Origin: Nostoc carneum NIES-2107
GTDB taxonomy: Bacteria; Cyanobacteriota; Cyanobacteriia; Cyanobacteriales; Nostocaceae
Reading direction: 5' to 3'
DNA length: 64,000 nt
Assembly: GCA_002368155.1 (NCBI GenBank)
Contig: AP018180.1
Span: 4,325,380 to 4,389,379, forward strand
The position numbers were made by a program, and so were the translations under genes. The notes beneath the pieces were generated by a model. That model worked only from the letters and a program-made list of their open reading frames with translations, was not told the origin of the DNA and did not search any database. This document shows positions 38,038 to 46,776 of this stretch, piece after piece (position 1 is the stretch's first letter; each line of letters starts with the position of its first letter).

Positions 38038-39126
38038 TTAGCTTAGTGGAGAGTAAATATCCTGAGAACTAGGATTGAGGTAAGGACGCTGCACATCTAC
38101 TAGATGACGGTTAAAGTGGCGGTTAATAGATTGCATCCGTTCATCATAAGCATTCCTGCCTTTATACCAAGCATCCAACAAAGCATTAGCAACAATTTGA
38201 CAGCGATTCATGCCAAAAGTTTCTTGTGCGGCAAATTTTTTGATGGGTTCTTCAGCTAAACTTAGCCCAGGTGCTAAAAACTTAGTAAATAGAGGAATTT
38301 CGGGGTTAAAATGCGCCTCATGTTCTGCATACACACCTTGCAGAACTTCACGGATTGCTAAATAGTTGTTACGTTCAAAGTAGAGTACCCCTGAATCGTA
38401 ACGTCCATAAGCAGCAGGATTATAGGGAACTTGGAAGCTAAAAGGAATACCAGCTTCGTTGAGTTCCATTGTCAAACTATCCATGAGTGCGATCGCACCA
38501 AATGGTGTGAGATTAAAATAGATTCGTCCTGTACCCAAATCATCCTCTGGGTTGTCTTGTCTTTCCTGTCCAAAATTGCTAACTGCTAAGTAACAGCCGT
38601 TTTGGATGCGATTTTTCGGCATCCATACTGACACTAATTCGCCAATTTTCGCAGCTTGAGAATGAGCCTTCAGATGGCAGTCTGGTTCGATGTACAATGT
38701 CAAACCACCCTTATTCACAGCCATGCTACCATCTGGTTCGTGCCGCAACACTTCCCAACTAGGATCAAAATAACCTGTCCCGTGGTTGCAATTATGCAGA
38801 CGTTCGTAAAATTCCCCGTCAATTCCTAAAGCGGAATAGTTTTCTAAATTTTGATGTGGTAATTGGTTTGCAGCATCAGCTTTGACAGCTAAAACATTTT
38901 GTAATGAGCCATTGTAATAGATGCCATACAAAAAATTCCGCAGTAATAACGTTAAATATTTCTGCTGTAAATCTGCGGAATTCTGCTGAAATCTATCTGC
39001 TATCTTGGCAGGTAATGCAAATGGTTGATAATTGGGATGGTGGATGCAAAAGTTCGGCTCAATCTGAATATTGCTAGCAATATCAAATAGGGAAGTTAGG
39101 GGTTGTTGAACAGAAGAATATACCAT
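38038..39126 (-). CDS. HopA1 (type III effector)-like family protein
   Basis: This 362-residue protein resembles the HopA1 effector family, which includes the lyase partner of thioviridamide-type and class V lanthipeptide synthetases. Landmarks include LLLRNFLYGIYYNG, LHNCNHGTGYFDPSWEVLRH, NKGGLTLYIEPDCH, VSVWMPKNRIQNGCYLAVSN, GTGRIYFNLTPFGAIALMDS and FGMNRCQIVANALLDAW. There is no signal peptide or secretion context, so it is not likely a secreted effector here. GAGGTGG nine bases before ATG 39126 is a good ribosome-binding site. It follows the APH-fold kinase gene on the same strand after 189 bases. A phosphopeptide lyase role is inferred from that pairing. Confidence 0.8.
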   Translation of the reverse strand: MVYSSVQQPLTSLFDIASNIQIEPNFCIHHPNYQPFALPAKIADRFQQNSADLQQKYLTLLLRNFLYGIYYNGSLQNVLAVKADAANQLPHQNLENYSALGIDGEFYERLHNCNHGTGYFDPSWEVLRHEPDGSMAVNKGGLTLYIEPDCHLKAHSQAAKIGELVSVWMPKNRIQNGCYLAVSNFGQERQDNPEDDLGTGRIYFNLTPFGAIALMDSLTMELNEAGIPFSFQVPYNPAAYGRYDSGVLYFERNNYLAIREVLQGVYAEHEAHFNPEIPLFTKFLAPGLSLAEEPIKKFAAQETFGMNRCQIVANALLDAWYKGRNAYDERMQSINRHFNRHLVDVQRPYLNPSSQDIYSPLS

Positions 39127-39262
39127 AGTTAATTACCACCTCAAAATTCAGAATGGGAAATTAGACAACCAACAAATGGCCAATACTGCGCCTTCCCTAA
39201 TGCATACTTTAGGTCATAAAAACTTTAGGGAAAATTCAGCAGATAAATATATGATGGGAAAA

Positions 39263-39295
39263 ATTTCAAATGCAAAAATTACGATTTTGCATGGT
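39263..39295. repeat. Small palindrome between kinase and HopA1-like genes
   Basis: The arms ATGCAAAA (39270-39277) and TTTTGCAT (39285-39292) form a hairpin with a 7-base loop in the intercistronic space. It is AT-rich and without a T-run, so it could be an operator or an RNA-processing element; no assignment is possible. Confidence 0.45.
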
Positions 39296-39315
39296 TAATT
39301 GTATGCTGGATTCGC

Positions 39316-40551
39316 TTAACAACCGCGTAGGCGGGTTTTTTCGTAATACAGACGAACCAACTGCTTCTCTCTTTCTGGCTGAGGCAATTTATGTACTTTC
39401 GCCACAGGTTTTAAGATTTCGGACTCGGAAATGCCAAAAACAGTCAATACACCTTGTTCAGGCATAGTTAATAAGTTTTTCGCCACCGACAGCATACAAA
39501 TGTCAGTATTATCAAAATCTTTGCGATTTTTAATCTTGTCCTGAATTTGGTGAATCAATCCCAAACCAACAAACTGAACAACTCGCAAAATAAAATCATT
39601 ACGATACTCTAAAATTACGGGGAAAGCATTTAAGTAACCTCGAATTAAAGCCAAGATTGAAGGCTGAATCACCTCCAAGGGTATCACCGCCAAATGTAGA
39701 GATTCCTCTAACTGTAAAGTAGGATCTACTACTAAACTAGAAAGCCAAATCTCTAAATAGCTGGCTAATAATGTACCCAAATCAAAAGCGGGATCTCCCC
39801 AACCGCAAGCTTCCCAGTCAATTAATCTAATCAGGCAATTATCAAGCTGCTGCCAACGAGAATGAACTAAAATATTGTTTAACTTCAAATCGTTATGAGT
39901 GAGACAGCAAGGATTCCATTCATAGGCTAAGTCTGCAATTGCTGACTCTAAACTTTCGTAGCGCTGGTAGAGATTATAGAATTGCAGCGCTTGCGTGGGA
40001 ACTTGAGCAAAAATCTCTGGTGTAATTGACTCTATCCCTTGAGCCGGATTATAGAAATGATAGCGAAACTGTCCCGCAGGAGCAGTATTCATAAAATCTC
40101 GATACTCTCGACCATTGAAAGTAGCACGGTGTAACCCTGCTAAAGTTGTGCCTATAGCTGTAGCAATTTCATCGGCAAAAATATCAGTTTTTTGATAAAA
40201 ATGCCCTAGCTGTTCATAGTCACTCAAATATTTACGGACAAGGATAGAATTTTCCTCGTCATAATGTAGTAATAATGATGCGATCGCAGAAATATTACCA
40301 ATAACCGGAAACTGCTGTAGCAATTGGTGAAACAGCCACTCCTTGAAAAACTCTTGGGGAGTTCCATCATCGTGATTGCTGACTTCTTGTTTAACCAGCA
40401 GTTTGCGATTATCTGCCAGACTAACTATTAAATTCAAATTCTTAGTTCTATCTGGTAACTCAGATTCGTTGGTGGCTCCATCTTCTGAGCTACACAGACC
40501 TGCTTCTTGCAGATACTGGATAACATTTTGAGAAGACAGTGATAATACCAT
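39316..40551 (-). CDS. APH-family phosphotransferase (kinase fold)
   Basis: This 411-residue aminoglycoside-phosphotransferase/choline-kinase fold protein has an intact active site: the catalytic loop CLTHNDLKLNNILVH (HxDxxxxN) and the metal-binding LIDWEACGWGDPAFDLG. The N-terminal lobe carries RKLLVKQEV and FKEWLFHQLL for the ATP Lys and its Glu partner. Next to a HopA1-like gene, the likely reference point is the TvaC/LxmK type of kinase, which phosphorylates Ser/Thr of a precursor peptide before elimination; that role here is inference. Alternative: a small-molecule kinase. It is first in the two-gene unit, with a long gene-free stretch upstream. Confidence 0.85.
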   Translation of the reverse strand: MVLSLSSQNVIQYLQEAGLCSSEDGATNESELPDRTKNLNLIVSLADNRKLLVKQEVSNHDDGTPQEFFKEWLFHQLLQQFPVIGNISAIASLLLHYDEENSILVRKYLSDYEQLGHFYQKTDIFADEIATAIGTTLAGLHRATFNGREYRDFMNTAPAGQFRYHFYNPAQGIESITPEIFAQVPTQALQFYNLYQRYESLESAIADLAYEWNPCCLTHNDLKLNNILVHSRWQQLDNCLIRLIDWEACGWGDPAFDLGTLLASYLEIWLSSLVVDPTLQLEESLHLAVIPLEVIQPSILALIRGYLNAFPVILEYRNDFILRVVQFVGLGLIHQIQDKIKNRKDFDNTDICMLSVAKNLLTMPEQGVLTVFGISESEILKPVAKVHKLPQPEREKQLVRLYYEKTRLRGC

Positions 40552-41844
40552 GTATTATTATTTCCTAGTACGTAAAATTGCGGGAAGAATCACCTATCTC
40601 AGGATTACCTGAAATCTAGTATTTTTAGGTAGATAGCAACTAACGTATGAATATCTATAATTATTCGTACTATCTATTAATATCTCATCTAAATTAGAAA
40701 AATCTGCCAAAATGCCAATATATTATTTGCTGTTTCTTTAATATCCCTTTACAGTTTGATAACTTAAATTGTGCAATCTTTACATTTATGAGCATAGCTA
40801 CGTAGGTATATTTTGATTTCTGCCCTTGTGTCTTTTGATGTACACAGGTTTTTACCTTTTAAGAGTTGTAATCATCATCAATGATATGATTAATACTGCA
40901 ATCTTGTTGTATTTAACTAAGTAGTGCAGTTATTAAGCTGTATATATCAAGCTAGATATTTTAGGCATTGGCATTTGACATTTATTCTCCTTATCCCCAT
41001 TACCAATTACCAATTAAGCTGATACGCGCCTAAATCAAATATTCTGGCGTTAGGACTGTCAAGGGTCAAGAGTCCAAAGTCCAAGCTAGCCTTTGACTCT
41101 GGACTCTTGACTTTTGACAACCTGAGTGCGAAATATACAATTTAAATGCGTAACAGCTTACCAAATGCAATTAGGAAAAAACTCTTAGTGATGGATGTTA
41201 TTAGATGCTAAAAACAGAGTTTTGGAGATGATAAAAAACGGTATTGTGCATCACATTTATGGGATGATTCACGCTTCTACCAATCTTCCAGACTCTTAGA
41301 TTCTCAAAATATGAGATTCAGCATTCATATTTTTATTTAACATCACCAAGCAAACAAAACCGGATATTTTAGCTGAGTAAAAATTATTTTTTTTAGGGAA
41401 ATTTTAATATTTACTGTCCAAATTCACTGTAAATTGTCGCTTTGATAACTGAATTTTTAATCATTTCTAGACACACAGCGCAAATTTTCCTGTGCGGCAG
41501 GGCTTATTATGCATATATTACGAGGTCAAACTTAGATATGACAAACTTTCTAACAACTAACTGAGAATAAATGATGTTGTAGAGCAATTGATTGAGGGGT
41601 ATGACCCATCATTTATTATTTATCTAAATTACAAATGCTAAAACTATTAACCGGTAATTTATCTGTGTACAAATAACAAGCGCTAGATACAACCTGCAAT
41701 CATGAGGCGTTAAACTCTTCTAGGTAGAATAGAACAAATATACTATATAATTTTAGGGCATGGGGCATAGGGCATAGGGCATGGGGTAATGGGTAATGAG
41801 AATATCACCCAGTCCCCAGTCCCCAGTCCCTAATCCCCAATTCC
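40552..41844. other. 1.3-kb gene-free region upstream of the kinase/HopA1 pair
   Basis: No open frame longer than about 34 codons with a reasonable start was found on either strand. On the minus strand the longest is about 34 codons near 40690-40795 (opening MLINVKIAQFKLSN), without a clear ribosome-binding site. A hairpin of repeat origin pairs GTCAAGAGTCCAAAGTC (41065-41081) with GACTCTGGACTCTTGAC (41095-41111). Positions 41757-41840 are GGGGCATAGGGCAT and CCCCAGTCCCCAGT repeats. The rest is plain AT-rich DNA. Confidence 0.55.
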
Positions 41845-42165
41845 TTACTTCACACCCACCATTTGATTTACCATCAGTATCAATGCCAACACACCCAAAA
41901 TAATCATTAAGCCTGAAGGCATAAACTTACGGGTTTTCGCTAGCCGCAAGCTAAAGAAAACTACTAATGCAGCAGTAATAAAAGTTGCTACAAATAAACC
42001 CCATATTTGGCCTTGTAATTGTAAAAAGGCAGCAAGAATGAGTAATAAACCGCTAATACTACCACTTAGCAAGGAAATTTTACTACTTGCTTGCACATAG
42101 CCAATGATGCCGCCAATTAAAGCCAAAATACCATAGACAAATGCGGCAACTATACCTATTTCCAT
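41845..42165 (-). CDS. TMEM14-family small membrane protein
   Basis: This membrane protein of about 106 residues has four hydrophobic segments (IGIVAAFVYGILALIGGIIGY, SGSISGLLLILAAFLQL, GLFVATFITAALVVFF, GLMIILGVLALILMV). The internal Gly-rich pattern, GYVQASSKISLLSGSISGLLL and FMPSGLMIILG fit TMEM14/FAX1-like proteins, which in chloroplasts help export fatty acids. The ATG at 42165 (MEIGIVAA) is preferred; 19 upstream codons in the longer frame are not membrane-protein-like. It is divergent from the DUF815 ATPase gene. Confidence 0.8.
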   Translation of the reverse strand: MEIGIVAAFVYGILALIGGIIGYVQASSKISLLSGSISGLLLILAAFLQLQGQIWGLFVATFITAALVVFFSLRLAKTRKFMPSGLMIILGVLALILMVNQMVGVK

Positions 42166-42252
42166 TGTTAAAACCTGTGTAGATTTTGATTTTGCGGCCG
42201 CGGTCGCCAGACAATTTACCATAGCTGTTGAAGCTCATCACCTAATTGATTG

Positions 42253-43608
42253 ATGGATAGTCAAGCGATGTTGTCTACCGGAAGCACTTCATCCTCTGCC
42301 AAAATTCAGTTCCTCCAGCGCCAAGCAGCCTCACTATTACTTTACCAATCTGTTCTACAAAGCGAAGTGGGGATTGCTTTTCTGGATTTGTTGCAAGCGA
42401 TACGATACACCGATGCTGATGGGCGAGGTTGCCTACAAGCCTACGGCAATTACTTTCACGCCTTGGCTGCGAGAAATCAAAATTGGGAAGATTACCTCAT
42501 TAATCAAATTTTGATTGTGGAAAATCCCTTCAGCAAGCTGGCACAACAGCAAGAATTTGAAGATATGCCCGTTGCATTAGTCGCAGCAGCGCAACATGAT
42601 TTACACGTTTTGCAGAGTTTATATGAGTGCAGTAGCGCGGCTTTGAGTGAGTGGGTACAAACGGTAGCACATTTACCAGTTTCACCTGTCGTCTGGTACA
42701 AAGAGCAAGATAAGGCCGAATTAGAAAATAAGGCAATTGTGTTTCTTCACCATTCGGATAATTGGGCTGATGCAGTAGAGGATTTAGCAGCTTATTATCG
42801 CCAGTGTGGTACAGGTTTATTTGCAGAATACCGAGCTTTGCGCTGGCAAGGTGGTAACTTTGTGGGTATTAAGCATCCTGACCCTGTGAGACTGGGTATA
42901 CTTGCAGGTTATGAGTCACAACGGGACGCTTTGTTAAAAAATACAGAATTTTTATTAGCAGGGGAAACTGCACTGCACGTATTACTTTATGGTAGTCGCG
43001 GTTCGGGAAAATCTTCCTTAGTCAAAGCTTTGTTAAACGAGTATAGCGATCGCAATCTCCGTTTAGTAGAAGTCACAAAATCAGAATTGCGAGACTTACC
43101 GCTGATTGTAGAACAATTGCGGGGCGTACCACAGAAATTTATTATTTTTGTCGATGACCTTTCCTTTGAAGAAGATGACGATGCCTTTAAAGCACTCAAG
43201 GTAGTGTTAGAAGGGAATTTAACCGCACGTCCTGAGAATGTAGTTGTCTACGCCACATCCAATCGCCGCCACTTGATTCGCGAGTTTTACACAGATAGGC
43301 CTGCGCCCAAAGATCACGAAGAAATCCATGTTTGGGATACCATGCAAGAGAAGCTTTCCTTTAGCGATCGCTTTGGTTTAACCTTGACCTTTGAGGGGGC
43401 AGATCAGAAAACATATTTGAAAATTGTCCGGCATTTAGCAGCACAAGCAGAAATTAATATTAGTCAAGAAGACTTAGAGTATCAAGCATTACAGTGGGCT
43501 ACTCGCCATAACGGTCGTTCTGGACGCACAGCAAGGCAATTTATTGATTTCTTAAAAGCTGACTTAGCAGTTTTTGGTGTAAAAAATCATACAAATGAGC
43601 CTGAATAG
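42253..43608 (+). CDS. DUF815 family AAA+ ATPase
   Basis: This ATPase is about 451 residues long. The N-terminal 200 residues are helical and family-specific. Walker A is LYGSRGSGKSSLVKALL (about 245), Walker B is FIIFVDDLSFEED, sensor 1 is VVVYATSNRRHL, and SDRFGLTLTFEGADQKTYL with the C-terminal SGRTARQFIDFL matches DUF815. The family is widespread in bacteria and has no settled role. The ATG at 42253 is preferred over a TTG three bases earlier. The TerB-C gene follows after about 100 bases, but a functional link is not evident. Confidence 0.88.
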   Translation: MDSQAMLSTGSTSSSAKIQFLQRQAASLLLYQSVLQSEVGIAFLDLLQAIRYTDADGRGCLQAYGNYFHALAARNQNWEDYLINQILIVENPFSKLAQQQEFEDMPVALVAAAQHDLHVLQSLYECSSAALSEWVQTVAHLPVSPVVWYKEQDKAELENKAIVFLHHSDNWADAVEDLAAYYRQCGTGLFAEYRALRWQGGNFVGIKHPDPVRLGILAGYESQRDALLKNTEFLLAGETALHVLLYGSRGSGKSSLVKALLNEYSDRNLRLVEVTKSELRDLPLIVEQLRGVPQKFIIFVDDLSFEEDDDAFKALKVVLEGNLTARPENVVVYATSNRRHLIREFYTDRPAPKDHEEIHVWDTMQEKLSFSDRFGLTLTFEGADQKTYLKIVRHLAAQAEINISQEDLEYQALQWATRHNGRSGRTARQFIDFLKADLAVFGVKNHTNEPE

Positions 43609-43710
43609 GGCAATTGGTAAGTTGTTAGTTGCAATCTTTGAATACTTTCAGAACCATGTTATGTGCCAATCTTCACAACCGCAGACTTCCCAGAGACAAA
43701 GTGAGGGGTC

Positions 43711-45033
43711 ATGTCCTTAAAAAGTAATGATGTTGACAAGGTGACTAGGCCAAAAATCAATAATAATATGCACTCAGCAGTATTAAGCAATCGATTATTT
43801 CTAGGAATAGTAGCCTTTAGTGTCAGTTTTGGTCTTAGTCTTGTCCCCAACTGGGATTATTCTAAAGCCTTTGTCACAGGTATCATTACTGTAATTGCTA
43901 CCTATGCAGCCGCATTATCTGTAGATAAGCGGCGCAAAAATCACGAAATGCTGATTTTAAGTTCTCTACGAAAGCGTATCAAAGAACTGGAGGAATTAAA
44001 ATCTCGAATTGCTAGAGAAGTGCATCAACTGGAAGAACACCGCAATTCCTTATATACAGAATCAAAAAACTTACAAAATAAAGTAGCTGAATCACGCAAT
44101 CAACGAGATAGTATTCAACGCGAACTCAGCACTTTTGCGGGACAAAAGAAACAGTTCGAGCATGAAATTACCGTTATTAGTACAGAAATTCATAACTTAG
44201 AGCAAAATAAAGCAGAACTGAATAATTCAGTTTCTATGCTCAATGCAGAAAAACGTCGTCTGGAATTAAACTGTAACGTCTCCCGTTCCGAAATTAATCA
44301 GTTACAGCATCAAATTAGCGAACTTCTGCAAGAAAAAGAAGAAATAGAAAATAATTTAACTCTCCTAGGTAGACTGAAACCACAAATCGAAGAAAAACTC
44401 TACGAACTGCGAATTGAACTGCAAAATTTAGAAGTTGAGTTTAACCAGAAAAATCAATTATTGCTAAACACCAGCAATAACACAGAAAATGTAGAATCTA
44501 ACTTAAATGACGTACAAACTAAAATAGGAGAACACCAAGCAGAACTCCAGAAATTACAAGCGCAAATATTTTTATTACAAGAAGAACGCGACTTATTGCA
44601 AAGTCAAGTTTGGGAATTACTTCAGCAACTGGAAACACTTAACCCCGAACCATTAGCGGATAGAAGACATGAAGAAAATGTAGAATTATTTCCCTTTGCC
44701 GAATTAATTGAACCTCTAGAAAGAATAGATATTAAAACTGATACATTTGAGGATTTATCTGAAGAATGGCATCATTTCTTTGAGCATCTACAAAATCATG
44801 AAATTGATGTTATCAAAGCCCTAGTATCTCCAGAAAATAACCAACCTACCATTAAACAGATTGCAGAAGCAAATATTACCATGCCAAATTTATTAATAGA
44901 TGCAATCAATGGTAAAGCCAGTGATACTTTAGGTGAATTAATTATTAATACAAATGTGGAGCCACCAGAAATTTATCCAGAATATATCAGCAATGTGAAA
45001 AAAATGCTGGATAACTATCAAGAAGATATATAA
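43711..45033 (+). CDS. Membrane-anchored coiled-coil protein with C-terminal TerB-C domain
   Basis: This is a 440-residue protein. Residues 30-75 contain two hydrophobic segments (LFLGIVAFSVSFGLSLVP and FVTGIITVIATYAAALSV). Residues about 80-310 are almost continuous coiled coil (RIKELEELKSRIAREVHQLE, HNLEQNKAELNNSVSMLNAE, LQKLQAQIFLLQEERDLLQS). The last 85 residues (SEEWHHFFEHLQNHEIDVI, ANITMPNLLIDAINGKASDT, YISNVKKML) fit a TerB-C module, the C-terminal domain found in Ter-linked stress and phage-conflict operons. The protein would place this module on a long stalk at a membrane. The BrxC/BrxD-like ATPase gene follows about 200 bases downstream. Confidence 0.75.
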   Translation: MSLKSNDVDKVTRPKINNNMHSAVLSNRLFLGIVAFSVSFGLSLVPNWDYSKAFVTGIITVIATYAAALSVDKRRKNHEMLILSSLRKRIKELEELKSRIAREVHQLEEHRNSLYTESKNLQNKVAESRNQRDSIQRELSTFAGQKKQFEHEITVISTEIHNLEQNKAELNNSVSMLNAEKRRLELNCNVSRSEINQLQHQISELLQEKEEIENNLTLLGRLKPQIEEKLYELRIELQNLEVEFNQKNQLLLNTSNNTENVESNLNDVQTKIGEHQAELQKLQAQIFLLQEERDLLQSQVWELLQQLETLNPEPLADRRHEENVELFPFAELIEPLERIDIKTDTFEDLSEEWHHFFEHLQNHEIDVIKALVSPENNQPTIKQIAEANITMPNLLIDAINGKASDTLGELIINTNVEPPEIYPEYISNVKKMLDNYQEDI

Positions 45034-45230
45034 TAGCTCAAAATAATACGTCAAATTATTGATTTAACTGGCAGTTTCACAGATGACATCGCATTGCTAC
45101 AAGTAGATTATCTGCACCAAATTTATTAAAATATTCATACCATTGTAAAATTATTATAAGGTATGGTATATACCTGACTTAACTTGCTGGCTATAAGCCT
45201 CTGCTTTCAAAATCAGGTGAGATCAACTAC

Positions 45231-46559
45231 ATGGCAAAGCTCAAACTCTCGAAAAAAATATCCACTGCTTTAATTAATTCCCTAAGTGCGGGAGTAGTCC
45301 CTCGATTAGGAGTTGAACATATAGCAGTAGGTCGGGAACAAGAACTCAAAAGCCTATTACAGAATCTCGATGATATTGCAGAAGGGGTATCGGCATTTCG
45401 GTTTATAATTGGCAACTACGGTTCTGGAAAAAGCTTCATTCTACAATTGCTTCGCAGCCGTGCTATGGAACAAGGTTTTGTAGTAGCGGATGCGGATTTA
45501 TCCTCAGAACGCCGCCTAGCCGGAAGCAATAATGAAGGTCTAGCAACCTATCGCGAATTAATGAGTCGTCTCGCGACAAAAACTCGTCCCGATGGCGGTG
45601 CTTTAGTCTCAATTTTGGAAGGATGGATTAATAAAATACAACAAGAAGTAGCCAAAGAAACTAGCTTACGTCCGAATGATGAAGGCTTTGATGACAAAGT
45701 TGAAGAAAAAATTCGGGAAGTTGTTCAGTATATTGAAGATTTAGTCCACGGTTTTGATTTTGGTAGCGTCATTATTGCTTATTGGCGTGGTTATCGATTG
45801 GATGATGATAACTTAAAAAATGCTGCTATGCGCTGGTTGCGGGGAGAATTTACCACCAAAATTGAAGCGAAAGCTGCTTTAGGTGTGCGTGTCATTATTG
45901 ATGATGATAGTTGGTATGACTACATTAAACTATTAGCTAAATTTGTTGCAGAAATTGGTTATAAAGGGCTATTAGTTCTGGTTGATGAATCAGTACATTT
46001 ATATCAAATATCTACTACAGTCACGCGAGAGAAAAATTACAATCGACTCCTCGCAATGTTTAACGACACCATGCAGTGTAAAGCCGAACATCTCGGCATT
46101 TTTATTGGTGGAACTACAAAATTTTTAGAAGACCCAAATCGGGGATTATTTGCAGACCAAGCTTGGCGCAGGCGCACAAAAGAAAGCCGCTTTGTTACTC
46201 AAGCTGGGGTACAAGAATATTCAGGGCCAGTAATTAGGCTGAATCCCTTAAGTAAAGAAGAGATACTCACGCTATTGCAACGCATCACTGAGATTCATGC
46301 TCAAAATTTTGGCTATGAAAAGACTTTGAGTAACCGTGAGTTAAATGAATTTGTCAAAGAAATTGTTAATCGCTTAGGTGCAGAAGCTTTGCTAACACCT
46401 GGAGAGATTGTCAGAGATTTTATTAGTGTATTGAATATTCTGCATCACAATCCCAAGATGGTATTTTCGCAATTGATTCATGATGCTAAATTTAAACCCA
46501 CTGTTGCTGGAAAAGATGCAACTTTAGATGAGGATAATGCAGCAGAATTTAGTTTGTAA
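45231..46559 (+). CDS. BrxC/BrxD-like P-loop ATPase (DUF2791)
   Basis: This 442-residue ATPase is of the family named for BREX phage-defence proteins BrxC/BrxD (DUF2791). The opening INSLSAGVVPRLGVEHIAVG and GREQELKSLLQNLDDIAEG are typical of BrxD-like members. Walker A is IIGNYGSGKSFILQLL (about 60-74), Walker B is GLLVLVDESVHLYQ (about 243-256), and the C-terminal LLTPGEIVRDFISVLNIL is also family-specific. Start ATG 45231 has GGTGAG upstream. In related operons a TerB-C protein and a helicase accompany this ATPase. The TerB-C gene is upstream; downstream an IS5-like element begins about 110 bases after the stop, and no helicase is present in the window. Confidence 0.82.
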   Translation: MAKLKLSKKISTALINSLSAGVVPRLGVEHIAVGREQELKSLLQNLDDIAEGVSAFRFIIGNYGSGKSFILQLLRSRAMEQGFVVADADLSSERRLAGSNNEGLATYRELMSRLATKTRPDGGALVSILEGWINKIQQEVAKETSLRPNDEGFDDKVEEKIREVVQYIEDLVHGFDFGSVIIAYWRGYRLDDDNLKNAAMRWLRGEFTTKIEAKAALGVRVIIDDDSWYDYIKLLAKFVAEIGYKGLLVLVDESVHLYQISTTVTREKNYNRLLAMFNDTMQCKAEHLGIFIGGTTKFLEDPNRGLFADQAWRRRTKESRFVTQAGVQEYSGPVIRLNPLSKEEILTLLQRITEIHAQNFGYEKTLSNRELNEFVKEIVNRLGAEALLTPGEIVRDFISVLNILHHNPKMVFSQLIHDAKFKPTVAGKDATLDEDNAAEFSL

Positions 46560-46776
46560 TTGCCAGGGACTTCCAGAAAATAAATTATCCCATTTTCATA
46601 GAGGTAGGGCACTGCCTTGCCCTACCCATTTATCTGAAATACGCTGCAACTACAAACTCATCAATTAATTAGGGTCTGCTGAAAAAGTCATAAAAAAGCA
46701 ATCTTAAGGGTTGACTAGTTATCTAAGCAAAGTGAAATATAATTTTTTATTGCCTATAGCTAGGAAAATCATAAAT

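Noticed and set aside
38038-39126. HopA1-like protein as a secreted type III effector
   Set aside because: There is no type III secretion gene or host-interaction context. The kinase neighbour points to a biosynthetic-type role instead.
40690-40795. A 34-codon minus-strand frame as RiPP precursor for the APH/HopA1 pair
   Set aside because: It has one Cys, one Ser, no Thr, no leader-like acidic region and no ribosome-binding site.
42250-43608. DUF815 ATPase as part of the TerB-C/BrxD system
   Set aside because: DUF815 proteins are widespread outside such operons; adjacency alone is weak evidence, so it was kept separate.
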